64,000 bases of DNA from Bacteroidia bacterium (GCA_020635905.1 JACJYV010000001.1:124001-188000), one strand, 5' to 3'; counted from the stretch's first letter, positions 26,964-35,950 are shown. Made by a program: numbers and translations. The notes: generated by a model not told the origin, from the sequence alone.

Positions 26964-27508
26964 ACCGACATATACGAACGAAGTTCGCGTAGCGCTATTC
27001 TGATTCGTGATTTTATTGTGCCGAGCGGTAAACCCAGCTCTTCTGATACTTCAACATGTGTGTAACCATTGAAGTAAACGTATTCAATGATCTGTAATTG
27101 TTCGGGCGGAAGCATTTGTAAAAAAACATTCAACCCGATCTGGTCAATGGGCATTTCGGTCTTCAGATGCGAATAAGTACGCACATCCTCTGCCATTTCC
27201 CCAAATTTTCCTTTGTACTTCACCTCTTTGGACCGCAACTTGTCGATGGCAGCATTGCGGGCGATGTTGAGCAGCCAGGTAAAAATGGTGCCTTTGGAAC
27301 GGTCGTAAGAATCAATTTTACGCCAGCATTTGAGGAAAACATCCTGCAGGGTGTCCTCGGCCAATTCACTATCTCGTAAAATTTTACTTATCACTCCAAA
27401 AATTGCGTCAGAATAATTCTCATAAAATTCGCGGAATGCCTCAACGTCCCGGGCCATCAGCCGGGTGACAAGTAATTCCTGCGCATTTTGTGAATCCGAT
27501 TTGCTCAA
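26960..27508 (-). CDS. ECF-type RNA polymerase sigma factor
   Basis: 182 residues, standard ECF length. Region 2: EFYENYSDAIFGVISKIL and DTLQDVFLKCWRKIDSYD, with TIFTWLLNIARNAAIDKLR for -10 melting. Region 4: PEQLQIIEYVYFNGYTHVEVSEELG and LPLGTIKSRIRIALRELR, the helix-turn-helix for -35 binding. A TTG at 27508 is the only start that keeps the full region 2 (ATG at 27457 would trim it). It heads the anti-sigma, DUF4331 x2 and TPR series, which are its most likely targets, and is divergent from dprA. Confidence 0.93.
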   Translation of the reverse strand: MSKSDSQNAQELLVTRLMARDVEAFREFYENYSDAIFGVISKILRDSELAEDTLQDVFLKCWRKIDSYDRSKGTIFTWLLNIARNAAIDKLRSKEVKYKGKFGEMAEDVRTYSHLKTEMPIDQIGLNVFLQMLPPEQLQIIEYVYFNGYTHVEVSEELGLPLGTIKSRIRIALRELRSYMSV

Positions 27509-27793
27509 ATCTGGAATAACCTTTGCACAAAATTACACGAGGGAAGGAACATTCCAAATATCTGTATGCTTCAGGTCATCTTTTTCTGCTGATTTTCAGC
27601 GATCTCCTGCGCTAAGCATCCAAAAATTGAAACGAATCTCCCTCCAGCGGCAAAACCTGGTCGCAAAACTGAATCCAAGCCCGGATTAAGGAAAAAATTT
27701 TCATCAGCAGGGTCTTAGTCAGAAAAAGTTTAAAAAGGGTATAAAAAAAGTTTAAGGGATTTAAAAACCAGAAGACAGATAGTAAATTCGGGA

Positions 27794-28912
27794 ATGAGTT
27801 TTGACCTATTATACCTTGTCAGCCTGGCGATGATACCCGGAATTGGCCCCGTGAAGGCGCGGAATCTGATTTCATTTTGCGGGAGCCCTGAAGAAGTCTT
27901 TCAAACCAGTAAAGCCAAACTGCTGAGAATTCCTGGCATTGGCCCGGAAACGGCAAACCTGCTGCGAGACGCCAAAACCATGAAGGCGGCTGAACGTGAA
28001 TTGAACTACTGCCACAAAAAAGGGATCAGAATAATTTCTTACCTGGACTATGATTATCCTTCCAGCCTCAAATCGACCTTTGATGGCCCGCTGATTCTTT
28101 ACCAGAAAGGGCCCGTGAATCTCAACGACCGGCCGGGGATTGGCATCGTTGGCACCCGAAAGGCTTCACCAGAGGGAAGAGAAATTGCCAGCCGTTTTGG
28201 GGAGTGGTTCGCCGCCCGCGATTTCAACGTGGTGAGCGGCCTTGCTTACGGGATTGATATTGCAGCACATAGCGGCGCCTTGAAACAATTCGGGGTGACA
28301 ACCGCGGTGCTTGGCCATGGCCTGGACAGGGTATATCCTGCATCTCACTCGGGGAAGGCCTCACAAATCGCAGATTCAGGGGCGCTGTTGAGCGAATTCC
28401 CCTTGGGCACACTACCAGATGCCAAAAATTTTCCGGCCCGTAATCGCATTATTTCGGGCCTTTGCCGAGCCATTATTGTTGTTGAAGCGACCGAGACTGG
28501 TGGCGCCCTGATTACGGCGCGTTTTGCCTTCGACCAAAATCGGGAGGTTTATGCCGTGCCGGGTGATTTAACCAAAGCCACTTCCATTGGCTGCAACCGC
28601 CTGATTCGCGATCAAATCGCCAAATTAATCACTGACCCTCAGGAGGTCCTGGACGACCTCAATCTGGAGCCCGTACAGTCAGGGAGGATGGTTGCCTCGC
28701 CTGAAATGCCCTACGGGGCAAAAGTGAACCTCAGTCCCGAGGAAAGCAAGCTCACTGGTTTCCTCGCAAATGGCGATGCCCAATTGGATTTTCTTGCCGA
28801 AAATATGGGCTTATTGCCTGCCAACCTCAGTGCCATTCTGCTCGGCCTGGAATTCAAAGGAGTAGTCACACAGATGCCAGGGAGGAAATTCAGGCTCGCG
28901 GTTGGGTGTTAG
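27794..28912 (+). CDS. dprA: DNA-processing protein DprA
   Basis: Single-stranded DNA-binding RecA loader needed for natural transformation. 372 residues, typical length. An N-terminal helix-hairpin-helix part (MIPGIGPVKARNLI, IPGIGPETANLLRD) precedes the Rossmann-like core with GIVGTRKAS, SGLAYGIDIAAH and LGHGLDRVYP. A C-terminal winged-helix-like segment starts at about 310. It is divergent from the ECF gene with a 285-bp, AT-rich spacer. A TfoX-like gene lies in the same window, but other competence genes do not. Confidence 0.95.
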   Translation: MSFDLLYLVSLAMIPGIGPVKARNLISFCGSPEEVFQTSKAKLLRIPGIGPETANLLRDAKTMKAAERELNYCHKKGIRIISYLDYDYPSSLKSTFDGPLILYQKGPVNLNDRPGIGIVGTRKASPEGREIASRFGEWFAARDFNVVSGLAYGIDIAAHSGALKQFGVTTAVLGHGLDRVYPASHSGKASQIADSGALLSEFPLGTLPDAKNFPARNRIISGLCRAIIVVEATETGGALITARFAFDQNREVYAVPGDLTKATSIGCNRLIRDQIAKLITDPQEVLDDLNLEPVQSGRMVASPEMPYGAKVNLSPEESKLTGFLANGDAQLDFLAENMGLLPANLSAILLGLEFKGVVTQMPGRKFRLAVGC

Positions 28913-29055
28913 TGGGTGGTTGGTGGTTTGGTGGTTGGTGGTTGGTGGTTGGTGTCAGTTGGTGGTTGGTGTCAGTTGGTGGTTGGAGGTTAGTGGTTGG
29001 TGTCAGTTGGTGGTTGGAGGTTAGTGGTTGGTGGTTGGTGGTTGGTGGTTGATTG
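28905..29055. repeat. GGTGGTT-type microsatellite tract
   Basis: About 150 bp made of repeats of ggtggttggt interspersed with gtcagtt, beginning right at the dprA stop codon. Such slippage-prone sequence often varies in length between strains. Confidence 0.85.
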
Positions 29056-29270
29056 CAGGCATGCAAGTGAGCCTTTGGCCATGGTTGGGCTTTCGGCCCT
29101 GGCTGGTCGTTGGGAAATTGACAGAGGGAAATTGACCTAAATGGACAAAACATTTACTGGATTGAGTAATATCGTATTTAGCGAGGTGGCACACCAACGC
29201 ATTGGGCTGATAGGCTGGGATTCAAAACCTCATTCAGTGCTGCTTTTGGCTTGAAGTTTGTAGCCAGGGG
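29056..29270. other. Unassigned remainder of the dprA-smpB spacer
   Basis: Unique sequence with a short direct repeat (gggaaattgac twice, about 29112-29135) and a hairpin GTAGCC/GGCTAC at about 29260-29275 that overlaps the smpB stop codon. No gene or RNA recognised; the tmRNA gene that partners SmpB is not here. Confidence 0.5.
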
Positions 29271-29756
29271 CTACAAAAACTGCTTAATATCCTTCATCTC
29301 CCGCCTGGAGTCTTTTTCCTTCATGTCCTGGCGTTTGTCGTAAAGCTTCTTACCCTGGGCCAGAGCAATTTCCAGTTTGCAAAGGCTTCGTTCGTTGAAA
29401 AACAATTTAGACACCACAATGGTCAGGCCTTTCTGTTCCAGATTCTCTTTGAGTTTTTTTAATTCTTTCTTTTTCAGCAGCAATTTCCGCTCGCGGAAGG
29501 GATCCACGTTGTGCAGGTTGCCAAATTCGTAGGGACTGATGTGCATGCCTTTCACCCACAATTCTTCGTCACGAAAATAGCAAAAGGCCTCGGCCAGATT
29601 GACTTTGCTTTCGCGGATGGATTTGATTTCTGTGCCTTTCAGCACGATTCCTACTTCAAAAGTTTCGAGAAAATGGAACTCAAACCGCGCCTTGCGGTTC
29701 TTGATTACGGGATTGTGGTTTTTTTGTCCCCCGCCTTTATCTTTTCCTTTGGCCAT
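29271..29756 (-). CDS. smpB: SsrA-binding protein SmpB
   Basis: Brings tmRNA to stalled ribosomes in trans-translation. 161 residues, full length. Family blocks: ARFEFHFLETFEVGIVLKGTEIKS, HISPYEFGN, and the C-terminal basic tail KKLYDKRQDMKEKDSRREM. It lies 3 bp downstream of the cation efflux gene on the same strand, so it is probably co-transcribed. Confidence 0.97.
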   Translation of the reverse strand: MAKGKDKGGGQKNHNPVIKNRKARFEFHFLETFEVGIVLKGTEIKSIRESKVNLAEAFCYFRDEELWVKGMHISPYEFGNLHNVDPFRERKLLLKKKELKKLKENLEQKGLTIVVSKLFFNERSLCKLEIALAQGKKLYDKRQDMKEKDSRREMKDIKQFL

Positions 29757-29759
29757 GAC

Positions 29760-30719
29760 TCAGTGTTCTTTGTTGATGGTTTTGGATAAAACAGATTTTT
29801 TATAATCCCCCACAGTATCCTTCTGGTGGGCCTCGATGAATATTTTGTAAATGCCCGGCACCTCCTCCGCGATTTCATCCTCCATCTCGTCGATTACATC
29901 CTCAAGCTCCTCGAGGGTCAGGCCGTTTCTAAATTTGATGTGGGCATTCAGGAGGATCTGCTCCGCGCTCAGGTGCATGGTCAGGATTTCGCGGATCTCA
30001 AGCACGTTGGGATTTTTCTCAAATACTTTGCGGATTTTTTCCTGATCCTCGGGAGAGGCAGCTTCGCCTACCAGCATGCTCTTGGCTTTGCGGTACAAAA
30101 ATACAGCAATCACAAACAACAGCAGACCGATCAGGATGGTAGCCACAGGATCCACAAGGGGATTTCCTGTGACCATGTAAGTGACGTTACCAGCCAGGGC
30201 TATGACTAATCCCACAAGGGCGGCATAATCTTCGAAAAGGACGGTCACCAGAATCTGATTTTTGCTACCCATGACGTAATCTTTGAGAGACTTATTGCCC
30301 ATGGTTTTCTTCAATTCCCTGGTAGCAACGAAGGAGGAATATCCCTCAAGGCAAACCCCGATTCCGAGGATGACCAGGTTGATGACCGGGTTCTCAATTC
30401 CCTCCGGATTCATCAACTTGTGAATGCCCTCGTAAAGGGAGAAAAGTCCGCCCAAAGTGAAGATCAAAATGGCCACCATAAAGGACCAGATATACTGCTC
30501 CATTCCGTAGCCAAACTGGTGCAATGAACTGGCAGATTTAGTGGACTTGCGCAAGCCCAAAAAGAGGAAAATCTGGTTGCTTGTATCGGCCAGAGAGTGG
30601 AGGGCTTCAGCCAGCATGGAAGTACTGTGGGTGAAGAAAAATCCACCGAATTTTGAAGCCGCAATTCCCAGGTTCATGATAAAGGCAACGATCACCACCC
30701 GGGTCGAATTTCCTGCCAT
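29760..30719 (-). CDS. Cation diffusion facilitator family transporter
   Basis: Exports divalent metal (Zn2+, Fe2+ or Mn2+) in exchange for protons across the inner membrane. 319 residues with about six hydrophobic helices. The HSLADT block in helix 2 (about 41-46) carries the His/Asp metal-binding pair. A cytosolic C-terminal domain begins at about 215 (EILTMHLSAEQILLNAHIKF). It resembles the ZnT9-like branch more than FieF. Adjacent genes on the same strand (thioesterase upstream, smpB downstream) are within 4 bp. Confidence 0.92.
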   Translation of the reverse strand: MAGNSTRVVIVAFIMNLGIAASKFGGFFFTHSTSMLAEALHSLADTSNQIFLFLGLRKSTKSASSLHQFGYGMEQYIWSFMVAILIFTLGGLFSLYEGIHKLMNPEGIENPVINLVILGIGVCLEGYSSFVATRELKKTMGNKSLKDYVMGSKNQILVTVLFEDYAALVGLVIALAGNVTYMVTGNPLVDPVATILIGLLLFVIAVFLYRKAKSMLVGEAASPEDQEKIRKVFEKNPNVLEIREILTMHLSAEQILLNAHIKFRNGLTLEELEDVIDEMEDEIAEEVPGIYKIFIEAHQKDTVGDYKKSVLSKTINKEH

Positions 30720-30722
30720 ATT

Positions 30723-31208
30723 TTATCCTTTAATTTCCTGTTTAATTTGTTCTATCAACTGCCCGAATCTGGCCGCATTTACGATGCGCTGAATCTGTTT
30801 TCCGGACGCAATTTTATGGCCGTTGGCGAAAGCTTCATACGTGCAAATCACCTCATTGTTTCTGACCTCTTCGAGGCGGGCCTCGATGGTAACATTCGAC
30901 CCGAGCGGAGCCGGGTAAATATGCCCGATGGAGAGGTAAGAACCAACCCCTTCTTCTCCTTCCTCTTTCATCTCTAATACGAATAATCTGCAGGCCCATT
31001 CCACATCTTTACCCAGGGCAAAGGTGGAGTAAACGGGGTGGACCAACCCGGCATCAAAGCGGGCCAGCTTGTCCTCGGTTACGGTTGTCTCGTACACCTT
31101 AAGGTCGCCGGGATGAAAGGGATTGATCAAATTTTCCGGATAAATTCGGGGGCACGAAGATAATAATAATTGGGGAATTTTCTGTCCCAAAACCAGATTA
31201 ATTGGCAC
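30723..31208 (-). CDS. FlK-like hotdog-fold thioesterase
   Basis: 161 residues from the ATG at 31208; a TTG at 31130 would remove 26 residues that do not look family-like. Three residues align in spacing with the catalytic triad of the fluoroacetyl-CoA thioesterase FlK (T42, E50, H76): here T62, E70 and H96, with the same +8 and +26 offsets (STFALGKDVEWAC; IGHIYPAPLG). Acyl-CoA hydrolysis is therefore likely. The substrate is unknown, and fluoroacetyl-CoA specificity should not be assumed. Probably co-transcribed with the cation efflux gene (3-bp gap). Confidence 0.8.
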   Translation of the reverse strand: MPINLVLGQKIPQLLLSSCPRIYPENLINPFHPGDLKVYETTVTEDKLARFDAGLVHPVYSTFALGKDVEWACRLFVLEMKEEGEEGVGSYLSIGHIYPAPLGSNVTIEARLEEVRNNEVICTYEAFANGHKIASGKQIQRIVNAARFGQLIEQIKQEIKG

Positions 31209-31258
31209 GGATTTGGAAGGAGGCTAAAGCTTGTCTAATTTCATGAAAAATGTAAAAA

Positions 31259-31777
31259 ATGAAAATCGATAATCTTTTCATCCCTGGCCACCTTTCACCC
31301 CTTTTCTCCCAGCTGTATGAGTTCAAAAAAGAGGCAAATGAAGAAAATGGAGAGATTTCATTTTTCATTCCTGAAAGCTGGCTTGTTTCAGTTTTTCAAA
31401 AAATGGGAGCATTCTCGGGTGAAGAACTATCTGATTCTGGACTAAAAAATGAAACTCATCCCGAAAAATGTAAAACACCACCAATCAACACTGATAACCA
31501 GTCAATTAATACACCTATTCCTGAAGAAATACTTGAGATCATGCGGACTCAACGGGTAAACGTGGTTAGAGCCATCATGATTTTGAAAAATCTGAGTTTG
31601 AAGGAGGTGGCAACGGCTTACGGAGGCAGCAGTGGCCAGGCCAATGTCTCTAATTTTTTGGCCCGCTCTGATGAGGAACTCGGCGCCATGCGCTCCTCGA
31701 CGGTGGCCCGGCTGGCCAAAGCCATGGACTTCCCTCCTGCCGATTTATTGCGTTACCTGGGAAAGGATCAGGATTAA
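31259..31777 (+). CDS. HTH domain protein of unknown role
   Basis: 172 residues, more A/T-rich than its neighbours. Residues 1-55 are a weakly helical region (SPLFSQLYEFKKEAN). Residues about 60-95 are polar and probably flexible. The C-terminal 75 residues read as a Cro/CI-type helix-turn-helix: RAIMILKNLSLKEVATAYGGSSGQANVSNFL followed by STVARLAKAMDFPPADLLRYLG. Likely DNA-binding, with unknown target. It is divergent from the thioesterase operon, 50 bp away, which it might regulate. Confidence 0.65.
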   Translation: MKIDNLFIPGHLSPLFSQLYEFKKEANEENGEISFFIPESWLVSVFQKMGAFSGEELSDSGLKNETHPEKCKTPPINTDNQSINTPIPEEILEIMRTQRVNVVRAIMILKNLSLKEVATAYGGSSGQANVSNFLARSDEELGAMRSSTVARLAKAMDFPPADLLRYLGKDQD

Positions 31778-31840
31778 TGTGTAAGGGTTTCCCTTGAACC
31801 CAGCAATTCCTGAACAGGTAAGAAAATTTACTTCAAAAAT

Positions 31841-32452
31841 TCACTTTGCGGGACTGGTCCAGGGATTGTTTTTTACCCTGAATCGCAGAGGCCAGGCGGC
31901 ATGTTCACCCGCATAATCCACCCCTACCCGGGGTGAAATCAGCACTTCATTTTCACTGAATTTAAGGCCCTGATCGAGGATAAAAATCTCCTCTCCCAAC
32001 AGGCTGATCCCGCTGTGTGAAGGAGCCATTCCGAGGGCTTTGGCCAGAGCTCCCGGACCCGCAGTAAGGTCGGATTTTGGGGCAGATTTTTTCCGTCTTT
32101 GCAGCATTACTTCCACCCCCTCCAGGGGTTCCAATCCGCGTACCAAAACAGCGTGTGGTTCGCCCTCCAAATGGGTCACCACATTGAACATGGGATGCAC
32201 TCCATAGATGAGGTAAACGTAGGCAATTCCACCCGCAGAAAACATGGGTTCAGTGCGCGCGGTACGGCGGTAATTCCAGGCATGACAAGCCCGGTCTTCT
32301 GCCCCCAGGTAGGCCTCAGTTTCGACTATAATTCCGGCTGTTTTCACCCCATCAAAACAGGTCACCAGGACTTTGCCCAGAAGGTCTTTGGCTACCTGAA
32401 CTGTGTTGGTGCGGCGGTAAAAACTGTGGGGCAAAAGGGTACCTTTTTCCAT
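31841..32452 (-). CDS. DNA-3-methyladenine glycosylase (AAG/Mpg family)
   Basis: Removes alkylated purines from DNA to start base-excision repair. 203 residues from ATG at 32452 (MEKGTLLPHSFYRR), which matches where relatives begin. Family blocks: QVAKDLLGKVLV, IVETEAYLGAEDRACHA (containing the catalytic Glu), YVYLIYGVHPMFNVV and DLTAGPGALAKALG. The frame extends upstream to 32500 with extra Met codons that are less likely starts. Confidence 0.93.
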   Translation of the reverse strand: MEKGTLLPHSFYRRTNTVQVAKDLLGKVLVTCFDGVKTAGIIVETEAYLGAEDRACHAWNYRRTARTEPMFSAGGIAYVYLIYGVHPMFNVVTHLEGEPHAVLVRGLEPLEGVEVMLQRRKKSAPKSDLTAGPGALAKALGMAPSHSGISLLGEEIFILDQGLKFSENEVLISPRVGVDYAGEHAAWPLRFRVKNNPWTSPAK

Positions 32453-32542
32453 TGGTCTGACTAAAATTTTGTGAAAAAATTCCATTTGGAATCCATCCAT
32501 CCTGTGGTTAATTTAAGAAAAAATACGGCCGCAAAAATCGCC

Positions 32543-32737
32543 ATGAATATTCCTTTTGACCGAACCCGATTCCTGAAATATTTCCTTGGAGTGCTGGCCT
32601 TTACGGCCCTCCTTTTTCTGGTTGCGGTCTTTGGATTTGACTATGAAATGACCACAGCCGATCCCTTTTGCGCTCCCATTGCGGCGGCCCTTCTGGCCTA
32701 TTTTCTGCACCTGATGTTTTGGCCAGGGGACGAATAA
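32543..32737 (+). CDS. Small membrane protein upstream of the exosortase
   Basis: 64 residues from ATG at 32543. Two hydrophobic stretches (LGVLAFTALLFLVAVFGF and CAPIAAALLAYFLHLMFW) make it a probable two-helix inner-membrane protein. No family was recognised. It ends 21 bp before the exosortase gene on the same strand, and small membrane partners next to exosortases are common, so a shared function is inferred. Confidence 0.6.
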   Translation: MNIPFDRTRFLKYFLGVLAFTALLFLVAVFGFDYEMTTADPFCAPIAAALLAYFLHLMFWPGDE

Positions 32738-32758
32738 TCTGATCCAAGAACTATAAAA

Positions 32759-33376
32759 ATGGCGAAAAGCAGGGCTGAAAAAAGAAGAGAAACCAAGGGT
32801 AAACCCGGGGCAACCACGGTGCCTTCACCCGGTCTGGCTGAACGCTGGAAAGCATTTCAGGCTGGAAAATCCCCCATTTTGATCTTTTTACTGAAGTTTT
32901 TAGCCGTTCTCCTGCCCTTCTACGTGGTCTGGCACACCAATTTTTTCAAAGAAACGATTCTCGCGGCCTGGACAAGTCTCAACGCGAACCTTTCTTCCCT
33001 GGTTTTGAACCTCTTTGGGGCCGATACAGCGGCCCACGGCCACACTTTGGTGGGTGCAGGTGCATCTTTGGAAGTATTCGAAGGCTGCGATGGAATTGAG
33101 CCTGCCATGCTCCTGATTGCTGGAATCGTGGCCTTTCCTGCCCCGCTCAAACACAAAATTAATGGAGCCATTTACGGTACCCTGTTCATTCTGGGACTCA
33201 ATTTTATCCGCATTATTTCCCTCTACGTGGTGCAGGTTGTTTGGCCCGCTGGCTTTGATTTCATGCACATTGAATTCTGGCAGGTGCTTTTTATCCTCAT
33301 TGCCGTGCTGATCTGGGCATACTGGATCAAAAAATCTGCCCCTCCAAAGGATGTCAAAAATGAAACTGCTGCCTGA
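32759..33376 (+). CDS. Exosortase/archaeosortase family transpeptidase
   Basis: Multipass inner-membrane enzyme that processes the C-terminal sorting tails of exported proteins. 205 residues. Conserved catalytic residues are C110 (EGCDG), R151 (NFIRI) and H170 (FMHIEFW), in the family order. A short basic cytosolic N-terminus (about 30 residues) precedes five or so helices. Which Bacteroidota subtype (XrtF, XrtN, XrtX and others) cannot be told from the sequence alone. No PEP-CTERM-like substrate was seen in the window. Flanked by two small membrane genes, the downstream one overlapping by 26 bp. Confidence 0.88.
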   Translation: MAKSRAEKRRETKGKPGATTVPSPGLAERWKAFQAGKSPILIFLLKFLAVLLPFYVVWHTNFFKETILAAWTSLNANLSSLVLNLFGADTAAHGHTLVGAGASLEVFEGCDGIEPAMLLIAGIVAFPAPLKHKINGAIYGTLFILGLNFIRIISLYVVQVVWPAGFDFMHIEFWQVLFILIAVLIWAYWIKKSAPPKDVKNETAA

Positions 33377-34022
33377 TAAACCTATCGCCCGTATGATCCT
33401 TATTTTCGCGGTCAGCTATGTGCTCCTGCTGGGATTGGGCAATTTTGGTGGCCTCAGAGAGGCCTACGGGGCTACTTTTCGGGGCGTTTCGGCCAAAATT
33501 TTCCGCAACTGGTTTGACAAAGGCTATGTGGTGATCAACGAAGGCAAGGACCCAACGGGTAAGGAAATGGATTCTGCGGCCCGTTTTTACAACCGCAAAC
33601 AAAACGACGAAGCCGCGCAAAAAGGCACCAGCGTTTACTCCATTATCTACTATTTCAGCACCTACCTGCGGGGCTACCTGATGACCATTTTCTACCTGGC
33701 TCTGGTTTTTGCGAGTCCCGTTCCGCTCAAACGCAAGGCCATTTCAGGCCTGGTTGGGTTCCTGCTGGTACAAGGATTTATCATTTTCCGGCTTTATATT
33801 GGCATGTGCTACACCATTCAGGAAAATCCCAAACTCGAAATCCTGGATCCTTCTCCTTTTATGCAGTCCGTGGTTTCCGTGCTGGATCTGGCCTTGGTGA
33901 GGAATATCGTGCTGGCCTTCATTATTCCCCTCCTGATCTGGATATTGGTGACTTTCAACCGCGAAGACCGCCAAACCCTGAAGGTACTGATGACTGGTTC
34001 CAGAGCGGCTACTGCGAAATGA
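33351..34022 (+). CDS. Exosortase-associated membrane protein
   Basis: 223 residues (start at 33351, or a second Met at 33360). Hydrophobic segments at about 14-33, 105-125, 130-150 and 175-200. The stretch between the first and second segments (about 35-100) is charged, with INEGKDPTGKEMDSAARFYNRKQND, and is probably periplasmic. It overlaps the end of the exosortase gene by 26 bp and is therefore co-translated with it. No named family was recognised; partner proteins of this size and topology accompany several exosortase subtypes. Confidence 0.7.
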   Translation: MSKMKLLPDKPIARMILIFAVSYVLLLGLGNFGGLREAYGATFRGVSAKIFRNWFDKGYVVINEGKDPTGKEMDSAARFYNRKQNDEAAQKGTSVYSIIYYFSTYLRGYLMTIFYLALVFASPVPLKRKAISGLVGFLLVQGFIIFRLYIGMCYTIQENPKLEILDPSPFMQSVVSVLDLALVRNIVLAFIIPLLIWILVTFNREDRQTLKVLMTGSRAATAK

Positions 34023-34122
34023 GTAGTTATCCCGGGCAAAAATAAGCCTCCTTAAATTCCTCAAAAGTCTGATGGTGAAGAATTTAATCGGCAAAAATAT
34101 CCAATTAGCTGTAAATTAAGGC

Positions 34123-35892
34123 ATGAAACCTGCCCTTCTGATCCAAAATGGCCTCATTTTTTCCGGGAAAGCAGAAGAAAAAGCCGAGGTAATGCATATT
34201 TTCATCGAAAATGGGGTTGTGAAATCCATCTCGCGTGAATTGCCACAGGTACCAGACGGAACCCAAATCATTGAGGCGGCAGGAAAATGGGTCATGCCTG
34301 GGTTCATTGATTCTCACACCCACTACGACGCCGAGATCATTGCCTCACCTGGTCTGAAAGAATCTGCAAGACACGGGGTCACGACGGTGATTTTGGGAAG
34401 TTGCTCCGTTTCAGCCATTTATAATAATCCCGAGAATACCTCAGATTGCTTTACCAGGGTGGAAGCCATTCCCCGCGAAATCATGTTGCCGCTGCTGGAA
34501 AAGGAAAAAAGCTGGCAAAATGCCCGCGAATGGGTTGATTATCTGGAAAAACTGCCTTTGGGAGTAAACGTCAGTTCTTTTGTGGGACATTCAGACCTGC
34601 GCAGCCGGGTTATGGGCATGGAAAGGTCAGTCAAAGACCGTGAAAAGGCCACGCCTGAGGAGGAAAAGGAGATGGATCGACTGCTGAATGAAGCCCTGGA
34701 CGCAGGTCTGCTGGGGCTTTCCACCATGGATAATCCCTGGGACAAACTCGACGGAGATAAATTCTGGTCCAAAAAGACTCCCTCCTATTATGCCTCGTGG
34801 AAGGAGAGAAAACCCCTTTTGCGTACCCTGCGCAGGCGCAAGGCCATTCTCCAGGGCGCTCCCAACCTTGTGACCCGGGTAAACGCCCTGCGCTACATGG
34901 CCGCCAGTACGGGCCTTTTTCGCCCCACCCTCAAGACCACCATGATCGCCCTCATGGACCTCATGGCCGACCGCTACATTTTTGGCGCAGTTTCCCTGGC
35001 CGCCCGTATCGCTAACCTCCTTTTCAAGGGAGATTTTCGCATGCAATCGCCGCCTGCGCCATTTACTGTCTATTATGACGGGGTAGATTCGGTCATGTTT
35101 GAGGAATTTCCCTCGGGTCAGGCCCTGCGGCATCTGGCCAAAAACCTGGATCAGCGCAATGAACTGATCACGGATCCTCAGTTTCGCAAGGAATTCAAGG
35201 CCGAAATGCGCAAGAAATTTGCACCCAAGGTCTGGCACCGCGACCTGAGCAAGGCCATTATCCTGAAATGCCCTGATTCAAGCCTGATTGGACGGAATTT
35301 CTACGAAATCGCGGAAGAAAAGGGCCAAAATCCGGGCGATCTTTTCCTGGATTTAATCGTGCAATACGACAAAAAGATTCGCTGGACCACCACCATTGCC
35401 AACGACCGCAAAGAAAAATATCCTTCCATTTACAATCATCCCAGCAATCTGATAAGCTTTTCAGATGCGGGTGCTCATCTGGGTAATATGGCTTTTTATA
35501 ATTTCCCCCTGCAAATGATCAAAAATGTGCAGGAATCCATCCAAAAGGGGAATCCAATCATGTCCATGGAGCGTTGTATCTGGCGCCTGACGGGCGAACA
35601 GGCCGATTGGTTTGGGCTGGATTGTGGTTATTTGCAGGCTGGAAAGGCTGCTGATCTGGTCATTCTGGACCCCAAATATCTGGATCAGGTTCGGGACGAC
35701 GAGGTTTCAGAGGATGCCGTGGCCGAATTTGACGGTTATGTTCGGCTGGTGAATCGCAATCCAGAGGTAATTTCCCAGGTTTTGGTGGGGGGAGAAATGA
35801 TTTATGAAAAGGGGGAATTTGTGGCTGGATATGGCAAGGAGAAGAAATTTGGGCGTTTTTTGCGTTCAAGTGAAGTTTTGGTGGCGGGATAA
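34123..35892 (+). CDS. Amidohydrolase family protein, N-acyl-D-amino-acid deacylase-like
   Basis: 589 residues. Family motifs in order: VMPGFIDSHTHYDAE (metal-binding HxH at about 66-68), ARHGVTTVILGSCS, VSSFVGHSDLR (metal-ligand His) and FSDAGAHLGNM near 450 with the catalytic Asp. An N-terminal beta strand and C-terminal KAADLVILDP complete the amidohydrolase barrel. It is close to D-aminoacylases/D-hydantoinase-like enzymes; the exact substrate is unknown. Cytosolic. It follows the exosortase group on the same strand by 100 bp, but a link is not evident. Confidence 0.88.
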   Translation: MKPALLIQNGLIFSGKAEEKAEVMHIFIENGVVKSISRELPQVPDGTQIIEAAGKWVMPGFIDSHTHYDAEIIASPGLKESARHGVTTVILGSCSVSAIYNNPENTSDCFTRVEAIPREIMLPLLEKEKSWQNAREWVDYLEKLPLGVNVSSFVGHSDLRSRVMGMERSVKDREKATPEEEKEMDRLLNEALDAGLLGLSTMDNPWDKLDGDKFWSKKTPSYYASWKERKPLLRTLRRRKAILQGAPNLVTRVNALRYMAASTGLFRPTLKTTMIALMDLMADRYIFGAVSLAARIANLLFKGDFRMQSPPAPFTVYYDGVDSVMFEEFPSGQALRHLAKNLDQRNELITDPQFRKEFKAEMRKKFAPKVWHRDLSKAIILKCPDSSLIGRNFYEIAEEKGQNPGDLFLDLIVQYDKKIRWTTTIANDRKEKYPSIYNHPSNLISFSDAGAHLGNMAFYNFPLQMIKNVQESIQKGNPIMSMERCIWRLTGEQADWFGLDCGYLQAGKAADLVILDPKYLDQVRDDEVSEDAVAEFDGYVRLVNRNPEVISQVLVGGEMIYEKGEFVAGYGKEKKFGRFLRSSEVLVAG

Positions 35893-35950
35893 TCAACAAA
35901 GAAAAGAGGTGGGATTCGTTTGAAAATCCAAATTCAGGTTGTCAATCCCA

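Noticed and set aside
29056..29270. tmRNA or tRNA gene beside smpB
   Set aside because: No tRNA-like acceptor arm or CCA end and no tag-like open frame was found in this spacer.
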